Assembly (NCBI RefSeq): GCF_001070855.1
Contig: NZ_JVLH01000014.1
Span: 1-64,000, forward strand
Origin: Trueperella pyogenes
Lineage (GTDB): Bacteria; Actinomycetota; Actinomycetes; Actinomycetales; Actinomycetaceae
DNA length: 64,000 bases
Direction: 5' to 3'
A model generated the notes under the pieces. It did not search any database. It had not been told where the DNA came from and saw only the letters and a list, made by a program, of their open reading frames with translations. Every line of letters starts with the position of its first letter. Position 1 is the stretch's first letter. This document shows positions 35,475-43,088 of the stretch, piece after piece. The position numbers were made by a program, and so were the translations under genes.

Positions 35475-37157
35475 ATGCGAGTTGTAGTCGTCGGAGGAGT
35501 CGCGGGTGGTATGAGCGCGGCGGCGCGCCTGCGCAGGCGCGACGAGGGTGCCGAGATCATCGTGTTGGAGCGCAGCAAATACGTGTCATTCGCGAACTGC
35601 GGGCTCCCTTACTACGTTGGCGGCGAGATCGAAGACCCCGCCAAGCTCCTCCTCCACACCCCGCAAACCCTCAAGGCTGCGCTCAACCTCGACGTGCGCA
35701 TCAACTCCGAGGTCACGGCGATCAACCCCGGCGCGCACAGTGTCCAGGTCGCGAACTCGGAGACCGGAGAGGCCTACGCGCTTACCTACGATCACCTGAT
35801 CCTCTCCCCGGGCGGCCTCGCCAGTCTGCCCCCTATCGGCGGCCTCGACTCTCCGCGGGTGCACACGCTGCGCACGGTCGACGACGCGCTCGCCCTGCGC
35901 GAGGCCTCGGGAACGCGAGCCGTTGTCCTGGGTGCCGGCTTCATCGGCATCGAGGCCACCGAGGCCCTCGCGCAGCGAGGCTTCGAGACCCACCTCGTCG
36001 AGTACGCCGAACACGTCCTGCCGCCCCTCGAGGTCGAGATGGCCACGCTGGTCACGCAGGAGCTGCGCGGCCTCGGCGTGCGCCTCCATGCAGGCGTTGC
36101 CGCCCAGTCCGTCACCCACGGCGACGATCAAGACTGGGTGACACTCTCCGACGGAACCGAGCTGAGTGCCGACGTCATCGTCCTGTCAACTGGAGTCCGC
36201 CCCGACACCGCCTTCGCCGAGGCCGCGGGCATCGAGACCAGCCGCGGCTACATCCTCGTCGACGAGCATGGGCGCACCAGCGCGGATGGCATCTACGCGG
36301 TCGGCGACGGCACGATGGGTCGCGACCATGACCGCCCCCTCGCCCTGGCCGGACCTGCGAACCGCGGGGGACGCCTCGTCGCTGACGCTATTGCCGACGC
36401 CGAACAAGGCGAGGCCACCGCGCGCCCCATCCCGAAGCCTCAGGGCACCGCGATCATTCGGATCGGCGGACTTACCGCCGCCATGACCGGCGCTAACCGC
36501 CAGGCCCTCGATGCCTCGGGCGCGGAGTATTTCACGGTGCACACACACGCCAACCAACACGCGGGCTATTTCCCCGGCGCCAAGCCCGTGCACATCCTCA
36601 TGCACGTGTGCTCCGACGGCCGGATTCTCGGCGCGCAGGCCGTGGGCACCGACGGTGTGGACCGCCGCATCGACGTCATTGCGACCGCCATGCGGGCCGG
36701 CCTGAAGGCGACGGATCTCATCGACCTGGACCTCGCCTACGCCCCGCCCTACGGCCAGGCCAAGGACCCCGTCAACCAGACCGGAATGGTCGCGCAAAAC
36801 GTACTGGCCGGCGAGCTTGTCCTCACCGGTCCGGACGCTCTAACCGAGGATATGCCAGTCCTCGACGTACGCGCGGCGGGGGAGTATGCGGCTGGGCACA
36901 TGCCCAACTCACTCAACATTCCGCACACCCAGCTGCGCGACCGCCTCGATGAAGTCCGCTCTTGGGTCGATGAGAAGGCCAGCGACCAGCCTTTCGTTGT
37001 CATGTGCGCGGCGGGCGTGCGCTCTTGGATTGGCTACCGCATCGTGCGCCACGCGGGCTTCAATGTGACCATGCTGTCGGGCGGCATCCAGACGCTGCGA
37101 GCGTGGCTCGGCGATCGGGCCGAGGCCGTCCTCGTCACGGGGGAAGGACGCTCATGA
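35475..37157 (+). CDS. CoA-disulfide reductase-like flavoprotein fused to rhodanese
   Basis: A 560-residue fusion. Residues 1-450 are a pyridine nucleotide-disulfide oxidoreductase of the CoADR/Npsr group: FAD loop VVVGGVAGGMSAAARLRRR, active Cys42 (SFANCGLPYYVGG), NAD loop VVLGAGFIGIEATEAL and YAVGDGTMGRD. Residues about 465-560 are a rhodanese domain with catalytic Cys511 (VMCAAGVRS). CoADR-rhodanese fusions reduce persulfides and polysulfides with NAD(P)H. The neighbouring CstR-type repressor (4 bp overlap) and the operator in its promoter indicate induction by reactive sulfur species. The GC content is clearly higher than in flanking genes, which suggests horizontal transfer. Confidence 0.9.
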   Translation: MRVVVVGGVAGGMSAAARLRRRDEGAEIIVLERSKYVSFANCGLPYYVGGEIEDPAKLLLHTPQTLKAALNLDVRINSEVTAINPGAHSVQVANSETGEAYALTYDHLILSPGGLASLPPIGGLDSPRVHTLRTVDDALALREASGTRAVVLGAGFIGIEATEALAQRGFETHLVEYAEHVLPPLEVEMATLVTQELRGLGVRLHAGVAAQSVTHGDDQDWVTLSDGTELSADVIVLSTGVRPDTAFAEAAGIETSRGYILVDEHGRTSADGIYAVGDGTMGRDHDRPLALAGPANRGGRLVADAIADAEQGEATARPIPKPQGTAIIRIGGLTAAMTGANRQALDASGAEYFTVHTHANQHAGYFPGAKPVHILMHVCSDGRILGAQAVGTDGVDRRIDVIATAMRAGLKATDLIDLDLAYAPPYGQAKDPVNQTGMVAQNVLAGELVLTGPDALTEDMPVLDVRAAGEYAAGHMPNSLNIPHTQLRDRLDEVRSWVDEKASDQPFVVMCAAGVRSWIGYRIVRHAGFNVTMLSGGIQTLRAWLGDRAEAVLVTGEGRS

Positions 37158-37459
37158 CGGCGCGCAAGCAGGTCATCAATCGCCTCAAGCGTGCTCGCGG
37201 GCAGCTCGACAGCCTCATCGACCATATCGAGAGTGGAGATGCGAACTGTCGGGATGTGCTGACCCAGTTCGCGGCCGTTAACTCCGCGATAAAACGCGCT
37301 AGCTACCTCGCGGTTGCGACGATCATGTCGCAGTGTGTGCTCGAGGATTCCAGCCTCGACAACGATGATGTGCCGACAGCCGAAGCGGAAGAATCTCTAG
37401 TCAAAACTGGGAGCATCTCGATCGAAGAACTTGAGCAATTGTTCCTCCGGCTAGGCTGA
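37154..37459 (+). CDS. CstR-type persulfide-sensing repressor (CsoR family)
   Basis: A 101-residue all-helical repressor of the CsoR/RcnR/CstR family. The two conserved cysteines are Cys32 (GDANCRDVLTQFAAVNSAI) and Cys61 (ATIMSQCVLED), matching the Cys pair of CstR that forms di- or trisulfide bridges with persulfides. The copper-ligand His that precedes the second Cys by four residues in CsoR is Ile57 here, so copper sensing is unlikely. The start ATG overlaps the stop of the reductase gene (ATGA). The operator in the upstream promoter is its likely binding site, giving autoregulation. Confidence 0.85.
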   Translation: MTARKQVINRLKRARGQLDSLIDHIESGDANCRDVLTQFAAVNSAIKRASYLAVATIMSQCVLEDSSLDNDDVPTAEAEESLVKTGSISIEELEQLFLRLG

Positions 37460-37554
37460 TGCGACAAAGCAATCAGCCTGCCTAGAAAAACCTCATAACA
37501 CCATGCAGCGGATCCGCTGACGGATTCGAGGCCCGATCAACGAAGGAGACAATC

Positions 37555-37734
37555 ATGTGTCGACCCACCACCTGTGAGGTATGCGGAAAGACCACCTGGA
37601 AGGGCTGCGGCAAGCACATTGACTCGGTGAGGGAACAAGTGTCCCCGGATCAGTGGTGCGATAAGGACCATACCGAAGAGGAGTATGCCGCCGCGAAGAA
37701 GAAACGCGGTTTCTTCGGTAGCCTCTGCAGCTAG
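37555..37734 (+). CDS. Small cysteine-rich protein of the persulfide operon
   Basis: A 59-residue protein starting at ATG 37555 with AAGGAG eight bases upstream. It has five to six cysteines arranged as C2, C7-x2-C10, C18, C35, C58; the core TCEVCGKTTWKGCGKHIDSV looks like a zinc-ribbon or metal-binding knuckle and WCD follows. Similar short MCRP-TC-xCGKTTW-GCG proteins occur beside rhodanese/sulfur genes in actinobacteria. It is 95 bp after the cstR-like gene on the same strand and probably in the same operon. A zinc-binding or sulfur-carrier role is possible but unproven. Confidence 0.75.
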   Translation: MCRPTTCEVCGKTTWKGCGKHIDSVREQVSPDQWCDKDHTEEEYAAAKKKRGFFGSLCS

Positions 37735-37898
37735 CCCTCGGCTCTTCTCGCATCGCCGCGGACCGTGCATGTCGTGTTCTCCGACACATTGATTGATTGA
37801 TCAACTTACCTTCTCTTTCATCGGTAGAATCAACCCAATTCTTCCCTTCTATTTGGACGTATTCCCGGCGTCCGTGCCCCCGAAGGATGGGTTTGATC

Positions 37899-40800
37899 AT
37901 GCATCATCAACACGCTCGAGTGCGTTCTGCCTCGATTCGAAAGCTGTCTCTTACCGCTTTGCTCACCGGCGCGCTTGTATGCGGAGCAGGTTTAGCTCCC
38001 GCTCTAGCGGAGCCAGCCTCTCCCACTCCCTCTCCCGAGGCCTCGGCGACCACCGGAACAGAAGCGCCCCCGGCGACCAGCGAGGCCTCTCCTCTACCCT
38101 CCGCCCGCAGCGGTCAGGATCGGGCGGCTCGCGGAGCGACTGCCTCGTCGGATATGTCCCTGACCAATGAACGCAATACGACGGATGTCGTCATTGAGCT
38201 CCCCGAGGGCGAAGCTGGCAAAGAACTCCGCGAAAGTGCGGATACTGTGCACCTGCGCGCAACAATGAGCTACCGCGGGAAAGTGACGCGCGAAATTGAT
38301 CAGCGGATCTCATTGAAGGACTTCACTGACGACTACTACATTCTCGACTTCAAGAACTTCGGGAAGTTCACTGTCGAACTTTCGACCGAGAAAAATGGAG
38401 CGGTAGTCCGTAAATTCCCAAAGCGCACAGTTGGTGTGACCGCCGATAGCTACGTGCTTGCTCCAGTCAGTGCGACACTTCCCGTCGCGATGTTTTCGCT
38501 GAACCTTTGGGGTAAGGATTCGCTTCGGCGAATCGGCCCTGTCATCGCCATGTTCGAGCGGCCCAATGCCTATGACTGGAATGCGCTGCCTGGCCCAAGA
38601 GCTCCAGAGAATGGAGTTTATGCGCTTCCTTACCTGAGTGAACGTGAGAACGCCTTCCAGCCTGGCGGTTTCGACGAGGCCGCGCAGCAGTTCCGTGATC
38701 GCATCGATGTCTTTGCCGATTACGTGCGTGACCTACGAGAACTGGATCCTTCTTCTGCTTTCCACCTTTACTCGGTGGATATGTTCCCCAATATGGTCCA
38801 GAAGGTCATCTATGCGAACCGGATCCCTCAAGACCAGTACACGATCAACCTCATGACCGATGGGGCGTATTCCTACGTTAAGTTTGCCGATCTCTATCAA
38901 GGATCAAACCCGCGAGGAACGCACGAGCGCTTGCTTCGCGAGTGGAAAGAAATGAAGGAACACGCCTACGCCAATGGGAGTGCTGATGCGAAGGCATCCG
39001 ACCAGGGGAGCACCGCTGACTATCTGTGGGCACTGGTTGATTCTGAGCCGAATGCACACTGGTGGCTGGCTCGCCCGAAGCTCTTGAGTACTTCTGGAGA
39101 TGGGAACGCTTTTGCAACCCAGGTTCAAAAGTCCCCAAAGGTTCGAGGCGTTAATATCTCACAGCTGCTGAGTGCGAATATCAAGCCCTCGAAGGAAGCG
39201 ACCGAGCAGTTTAAGGCCCTCTATAACTTCAACGATGGGTACTTCAGTGCCGCGGAACGTGAGGGGAAGGATGTCCTTCTGCTTCTTGGAACGATTCATC
39301 CCAATGAACAGGGCTTCGAAGACTATGCCCGCTTTACGAAGAGCTACTACGGGGATCGCTACGCCTACTACTACAAGGGGCACCCAGCGACGCCCACGGA
39401 AATGTCAGTTCCCAAGCAAGAACAACTCAAGCGCCTGGGAATGGATGATGTCGATGCCTCCATTGCGGCGGAATTGATTCTGTTCTTTAACCCGGGAATT
39501 GATATTGCCGGTTATCAGTCCTCAACTTTTGAGTCGACCCAGCCTGGGCGTTCGAAGGGGGTGTTTAACTACACCAAGGGTGAAGCCATGGCGAAGGCCG
39601 ATTCACCCTACCGTGACCTCGACTTCTGGATTGTCCCGATCGATCGGGCGTGGGACCAGCTGAAGCGCTTGTGTCCAGGTGGACACAGCTGCTATCAGGT
39701 GGAGTTTTCTGACGCGATCGCCGCGAGCGAAGGTTATACGCACGCGCTGTGGGATGCCACTGATTCTGTCATCGTCTACTACAAGAAGCAGGGGGATCGT
39801 TTCGAGAAGGTCCGCAGTCAAGATGCGATCGGTGAAAAGTCCTCGGTAGAGCCGGGGGAGTACTTCATTAAGTCAGCGCTCGCGGATCACTTGGTTCTGG
39901 ATGTCCCCGGTGCTAGCCGCGATGATGGTGCGAATGTCCAGCTGTGGGACGCTAATCGAAGCGATGCCCAGAAGTGGCGCGTTTCTTATGATTCGCAGGG
40001 ACTTGCGACCATCACCAATGTTGCCTCGGGCAAGGTGCTTGATGCCCAATGGGCTTCCTCGCGTCCTGGGACAAATGTTGATCAGTGGAGTTCGAATGGC
40101 ACGCGTGCGCAGAAGTGGCGCATTACTTCGGGCAATCAGGGCCGAATGAAGATCGTCTCCGCTTTGGATCCCGCAATCGTTTTGGATGTTGCGGCGGCCA
40201 ATGCTTCAGCGGGCGCGAATGTTGGCTTGTGGAATGCAAATGGTTCTGATGCCCAGGAATTTTCATTCATTCCGACGCAGCCCAAGGTTTCCTCCGCGGG
40301 TCAGGCAGATATCACCCCCGGTTACTACGAGCTGGCAAGCGTCGTTGATCCCACGAAGGGGATTGATCTGAAAGACTTCGCGATGAACAACGGGGCCCGA
40401 CTTCAGTTGTGGGGCTCAAGCAAGACCGATAATCAGATCTGGAAAATTAGCCGTGAATCTGACGGCTTCTACCGATTGGTGAATACCTGGTCGAATAAGT
40501 CCTTGGATTCCACTGATGGCACTCCGATTCCTGGTACTGAGCTCCAACTGTGGGATACGGACACGTCGAATATGAACCAGAAGTGGGCAATCTTCTCGGT
40601 GACGGGAGGTGCGTATATGCTCCGCAACGTTGGGACCGGTCTGGTTGTCAATCTCCGCTGGGGACAAGCGCGTAATGGTATGGGCATTGACGGTTACCTG
40701 GCCAATGGAACAACCTCTCAGCAGTGGCGTCTGAACCCGGTCCAAGGACCTCAAGAGATCCTGGACCAGTGGGCGAAGGAGAACCGCAACTTAGTTCCTG

Positions 40801-41222
40801 ATGGTGAGTATCAGATCCGTCCAGTTGTTGCCCCGAATAATCGTGTCGAGGTCCAATGGGCATCTCGGGACGCGGGAGCTCGTGTGTGGTCGTACCAGTC
40901 CAACGGAAGTGCAGCACAGAAGTGGCGTGTCAGTCACGATGACAAGGGCTACGTGACTTTGACCAACGTGGCTTCCGGGAAAGTCTTGGATGTCTTCGCG
41001 GCGTGGAAGAATTGGCCGGCTCGGGTGAATCAGCAGCCCTCGAACTCCTCCGCGGCTCAAAAGTGGGTCATCCAAGAGCGAGGCGGCCATAAAGTGCTTG
41101 TTTCGGCCCTCTCACCCATGTTGGTCCTTGATCTTGAAGGTGGGCGTAGTCAGAACGAAACAACGGTTGACCTCTATCAGGACAATGGAAGTTTGGCCCA
41201 GCGCTTTGATTTCTTGAAGTAG
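37899..41222 (+). CDS. Putative secreted GT80-like sialyltransferase with three ricin-type lectin modules
   Basis: A 1107-residue exported protein. After a signal peptide (LTALLTGALVCGAGLAPALA) and a Ser/Thr/Pro stretch comes an Ig-like beta domain (about 85-195), then a two-lobed glycosyltransferase region (about 195-620) that follows the GT80 pattern of Pasteurella/Photobacterium sialyltransferases. Asp321 in MTDGAYSYV corresponds to the YDDG catalytic base, FNDGYF to the FND element, His495 in YYYKGHPA to the KGHP motif, and Ser541-Ser542 in GYQSSTFE to the SS pair that binds the CMP-sialic acid phosphate. Three beta-trefoil lectin modules with QxW repeats follow (about 655-797, 808-948, 968-1107). 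ATG 37899 precedes the signal peptide; ATG 37887 is possible. Donor and acceptor are inferred from the family; activity is unproven. Confidence 0.68.
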   Translation: MHHQHARVRSASIRKLSLTALLTGALVCGAGLAPALAEPASPTPSPEASATTGTEAPPATSEASPLPSARSGQDRAARGATASSDMSLTNERNTTDVVIELPEGEAGKELRESADTVHLRATMSYRGKVTREIDQRISLKDFTDDYYILDFKNFGKFTVELSTEKNGAVVRKFPKRTVGVTADSYVLAPVSATLPVAMFSLNLWGKDSLRRIGPVIAMFERPNAYDWNALPGPRAPENGVYALPYLSERENAFQPGGFDEAAQQFRDRIDVFADYVRDLRELDPSSAFHLYSVDMFPNMVQKVIYANRIPQDQYTINLMTDGAYSYVKFADLYQGSNPRGTHERLLREWKEMKEHAYANGSADAKASDQGSTADYLWALVDSEPNAHWWLARPKLLSTSGDGNAFATQVQKSPKVRGVNISQLLSANIKPSKEATEQFKALYNFNDGYFSAAEREGKDVLLLLGTIHPNEQGFEDYARFTKSYYGDRYAYYYKGHPATPTEMSVPKQEQLKRLGMDDVDASIAAELILFFNPGIDIAGYQSSTFESTQPGRSKGVFNYTKGEAMAKADSPYRDLDFWIVPIDRAWDQLKRLCPGGHSCYQVEFSDAIAASEGYTHALWDATDSVIVYYKKQGDRFEKVRSQDAIGEKSSVEPGEYFIKSALADHLVLDVPGASRDDGANVQLWDANRSDAQKWRVSYDSQGLATITNVASGKVLDAQWASSRPGTNVDQWSSNGTRAQKWRITSGNQGRMKIVSALDPAIVLDVAAANASAGANVGLWNANGSDAQEFSFIPTQPKVSSAGQADITPGYYELASVVDPTKGIDLKDFAMNNGARLQLWGSSKTDNQIWKISRESDGFYRLVNTWSNKSLDSTDGTPIPGTELQLWDTDTSNMNQKWAIFSVTGGAYMLRNVGTGLVVNLRWGQARNGMGIDGYLANGTTSQQWRLNPVQGPQEILDQWAKENRNLVPDGEYQIRPVVAPNNRVEVQWASRDAGARVWSYQSNGSAAQKWRVSHDDKGYVTLTNVASGKVLDVFAAWKNWPARVNQQPSNSSAAQKWVIQERGGHKVLVSALSPMLVLDLEGGRSQNETTVDLYQDNGSLAQRFDFLK

Positions 41223-41244
41223 CCAGCCGCTCGGCCAAAACATC

Positions 41245-41284
41245 GGGGTGCGTTCGCGTCACTATGCGCGAGCGCACCCCTGTT
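41245..41284. terminator. Convergent terminator between the lectin protein and ung
   Basis: A 14-bp stem GGGGTGCGTTCGCG (41245-41258) with CGCGAGCGCACCCC (41267-41280), one wobble pair, followed by TGTTTG. It can serve both converging genes. Confidence 0.75.
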
Positions 41285-41311
41285 TGTTGTGCGTGTCCGG
41301 GACGGCGAAAC

Positions 41312-42031
41312 CTACGGCAATCTCCAGTCCACCGGCACTGCTCCCTGCTTCTCGAGCAGAGTATTTGCGCGAGAGAAGGGACGCGAGCCAAAGAAGCCGC
41401 GGCGCGCTGACAGGGGAGAGGGGTGCGCAGACTCGATGACTGGCGTGGATCCCAATTGCTCGCGCAGAGATTGCGCATCGCGCCCCCACAAAATTGCGAC
41501 CAGAGGCAGTGGGTTCCCGGATGTATCCCTGCGGTTAACCAAAGCATCAATTGCGCAGGAGGTGACTTCCTCCCAGCCCATCTTTCGATGAGAACCGGCC
41601 TGTCCGGGCCTGACCGTCAGTACCCTGTTAAGCAGGCATACTCCCTGACGAGACCATGGCCGCAGATCGCCGCTCGTGGGCATGGGAATGCCGACGTCAG
41701 TGGTGAGCTCCTTGAAGATATTGCGCAGCGAGGCCGGGAAAGGAATCCCCGGTGCGACCGAGAAACTCAAGCCAATTGCGTGTCCGGGAGTGGGGTAGGG
41801 GTCCTGCCCGACAATGAGCACCTTCACCTGGTCAAGAGGATAGGTAAAGGCTCTCAAGACATCGCTACCGGCGGGAAGATAGCCATGCCCGGCCTCGATC
41901 TCCCGACGCAACTGAGCTCCCAATTCATGGATTTTTCCCTCAACCGGTGCCAGTGCCCGCGCCCAAGAGGGATCGATAACCGTATCCAAAGATTCCACGC
42001 ACCTACTGTAACCGCAGGCGTGCTCAGGCAC
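41312..42031 (-). CDS. ung: Uracil-DNA glycosylase, family 1
   Basis: A 239-residue base-excision repair enzyme that removes uracil from DNA. The water-activating loop [12 protein letters not shown] with catalytic Asp, the [12 protein letters not shown] helix, LLNRVLTV and the Leu-intercalation loop HPSPLSA with catalytic His are all present and correctly spaced. About 15 residues at the N-terminus are not conserved, so a start at an internal GTG (VESLDTV) is possible. It converges with the lectin gene and is divergent from the LytR_C gene. Confidence 0.95.
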   Translation of the reverse strand: MPEHACGYSRCVESLDTVIDPSWARALAPVEGKIHELGAQLRREIEAGHGYLPAGSDVLRAFTYPLDQVKVLIVGQDPYPTPGHAIGLSFSVAPGIPFPASLRNIFKELTTDVGIPMPTSGDLRPWSRQGVCLLNRVLTVRPGQAGSHRKMGWEEVTSCAIDALVNRRDTSGNPLPLVAILWGRDAQSLREQLGSTPVIESAHPSPLSARRGFFGSRPFSRANTLLEKQGAVPVDWRLP

Positions 42032-42119
42032 GGCCTCGACAATGGGAGGCGTTCAGGGAAATCTAAGGCACGCGGGCAGGGACTATGCGGGAGCGGGGGT
42101 ATTTCGCTACTCTGAAGCC

Positions 42120-42698
42120 GTGACTTCACAGTATCCAAAGGACGAATTTGACCGCGCCGGCGAAGACATGCCCCAGGGCATGCACCTTCAGCAGCCCTCG
42201 CGATGGAAGAGCGTATGGCCTTTCCTTGCGGTGCTGGTGATTGTTCCCGCTGCCGCGTGGGGGATCAGCCACATCCTGACCTCGGGCGGTGCTCAGCAGA
42301 AGACGACCACAAGCGTCTCGACGACCGCAGCAACGAGCCAGGCCCCCGCCGCCTCTGCGACTACCGAGGCCACCCAGACTCCTTCCGCGGCCCCAACGAC
42401 CAGCGAGACTCCCTCTCCTTCGCCGTCGATTCCCGTGCGTCACTCCGCGAAGATTTCCGTGCTGAACGGAACCGGAACACAGGGACTGGCAGCGCAGAAG
42501 GTTTCCGCGCTTTCCTCCGCAGGCTTTGATGGCGCCACTGCAGCGAACGCACGCGGTTGGGATACCGAAGTAACGACCGTTTACTACGAGGATCCAAACC
42601 TCAAGGCCACTGCTGAAGAGGTCGCGAAGGTCCTTGGAATTAGCCGCGTGCAGCAGACGCAGACCGGCGACCCGGACGTCGTTGTCGTTCTGAAGTAG
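42120..42698 (+). CDS. LytR_C-domain membrane protein
   Basis: A 192-residue protein with a short cytoplasmic N-terminus, one transmembrane helix (SVWPFLAVLVIVPAAAWGISHIL), a Thr/Ser/Ala/Pro-rich linker of about 60 residues, and a C-terminal LytR_C domain (AKISVLNGTGTQGLAAQKVSALSSAGF ... DPDVVVVLK). LytR_C domains occur on LCP-type wall-teichoic/arabinogalactan ligases or as separate exported proteins, as here. GTG 42120 is the probable start (TSQYPKDEFDR follows); TACTCT 8-12 bases upstream could be the -10 of a nearly leaderless transcript. An ATG at 42042 in frame is less likely, as it overlaps the ung promoter region. Confidence 0.82.
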   Translation: MTSQYPKDEFDRAGEDMPQGMHLQQPSRWKSVWPFLAVLVIVPAAAWGISHILTSGGAQQKTTTSVSTTAATSQAPAASATTEATQTPSAAPTTSETPSPSPSIPVRHSAKISVLNGTGTQGLAAQKVSALSSAGFDGATAANARGWDTEVTTVYYEDPNLKATAEEVAKVLGISRVQQTQTGDPDVVVVLK

Positions 42699-42764
42699 CG
42701 TTTATTAGCCGCTGAGCAAGGCTCGTGTTGCGCTGAAGGTGAGAGTTCGCGTTACACTTTCAGA

Positions 42765-42838
42765 GCCCCAATAGCTCAGTCGGTCAGAGCAGCGGACTCA
42801 TAATCCGTGGGTCGTCGGTTCAAGCCCGACTTGGGGCA
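42765..42838 (+). tRNA. tRNA-Met (anticodon CAT)
   Basis: A complete 74-nt cloverleaf: acceptor GCCCCAA/TTGGGGC, anticodon stem GCGGA/TCCGT with loop CTCATAA (CAT at 42799-42801), T-arm GTCGG-TTCAAGC-CCGAC, discriminator A and no encoded CCA. It has a normal first acceptor pair, so it is not the initiator. A tRNA-Ile with modified CAT is the alternative. Confidence 0.88.
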
Positions 42839-42925
42839 CGGACCGCGTTCTGCGAAGAGTTTCAACGGCTGAAGTTGGACTGAGTGTCAGCTGAACGTGA
42901 GGTTGGACATATTCTCGTCCGTACA

Positions 42926-42954
42926 TTGCACCCCTATATTCGTGTGCCTATTAT
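42926..42954 (+). promoter_or_regulatory. Probable rpoBC promoter
   Basis: TTGCAC (42926-42931), 17 bases, TATTAT (42949-42954), about 135 bp before the rpoB start. The rest of the 42839-43088 gap shows no gene. Confidence 0.6.
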
Positions 42955-43088
42955 GAGTATTTGCGCTTTATTGTGCCCGAGGTGACCCGTACCCATTCGC
43001 TGTAATAGGCGCTGGGCGGATGTGGACGGTGTCAGTTAATGGGCTAAAAGGCGTGTGCGCGCAATGAAAACGCAGGGAAGGACCCCCG

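Noticed and set aside
36186-36797. 203-codon minus-strand frame within the CoADR-rhodanese gene
   Set aside because: Alternative frames are open here because of the very high GC; the forward frame carries all the catalytic motifs.
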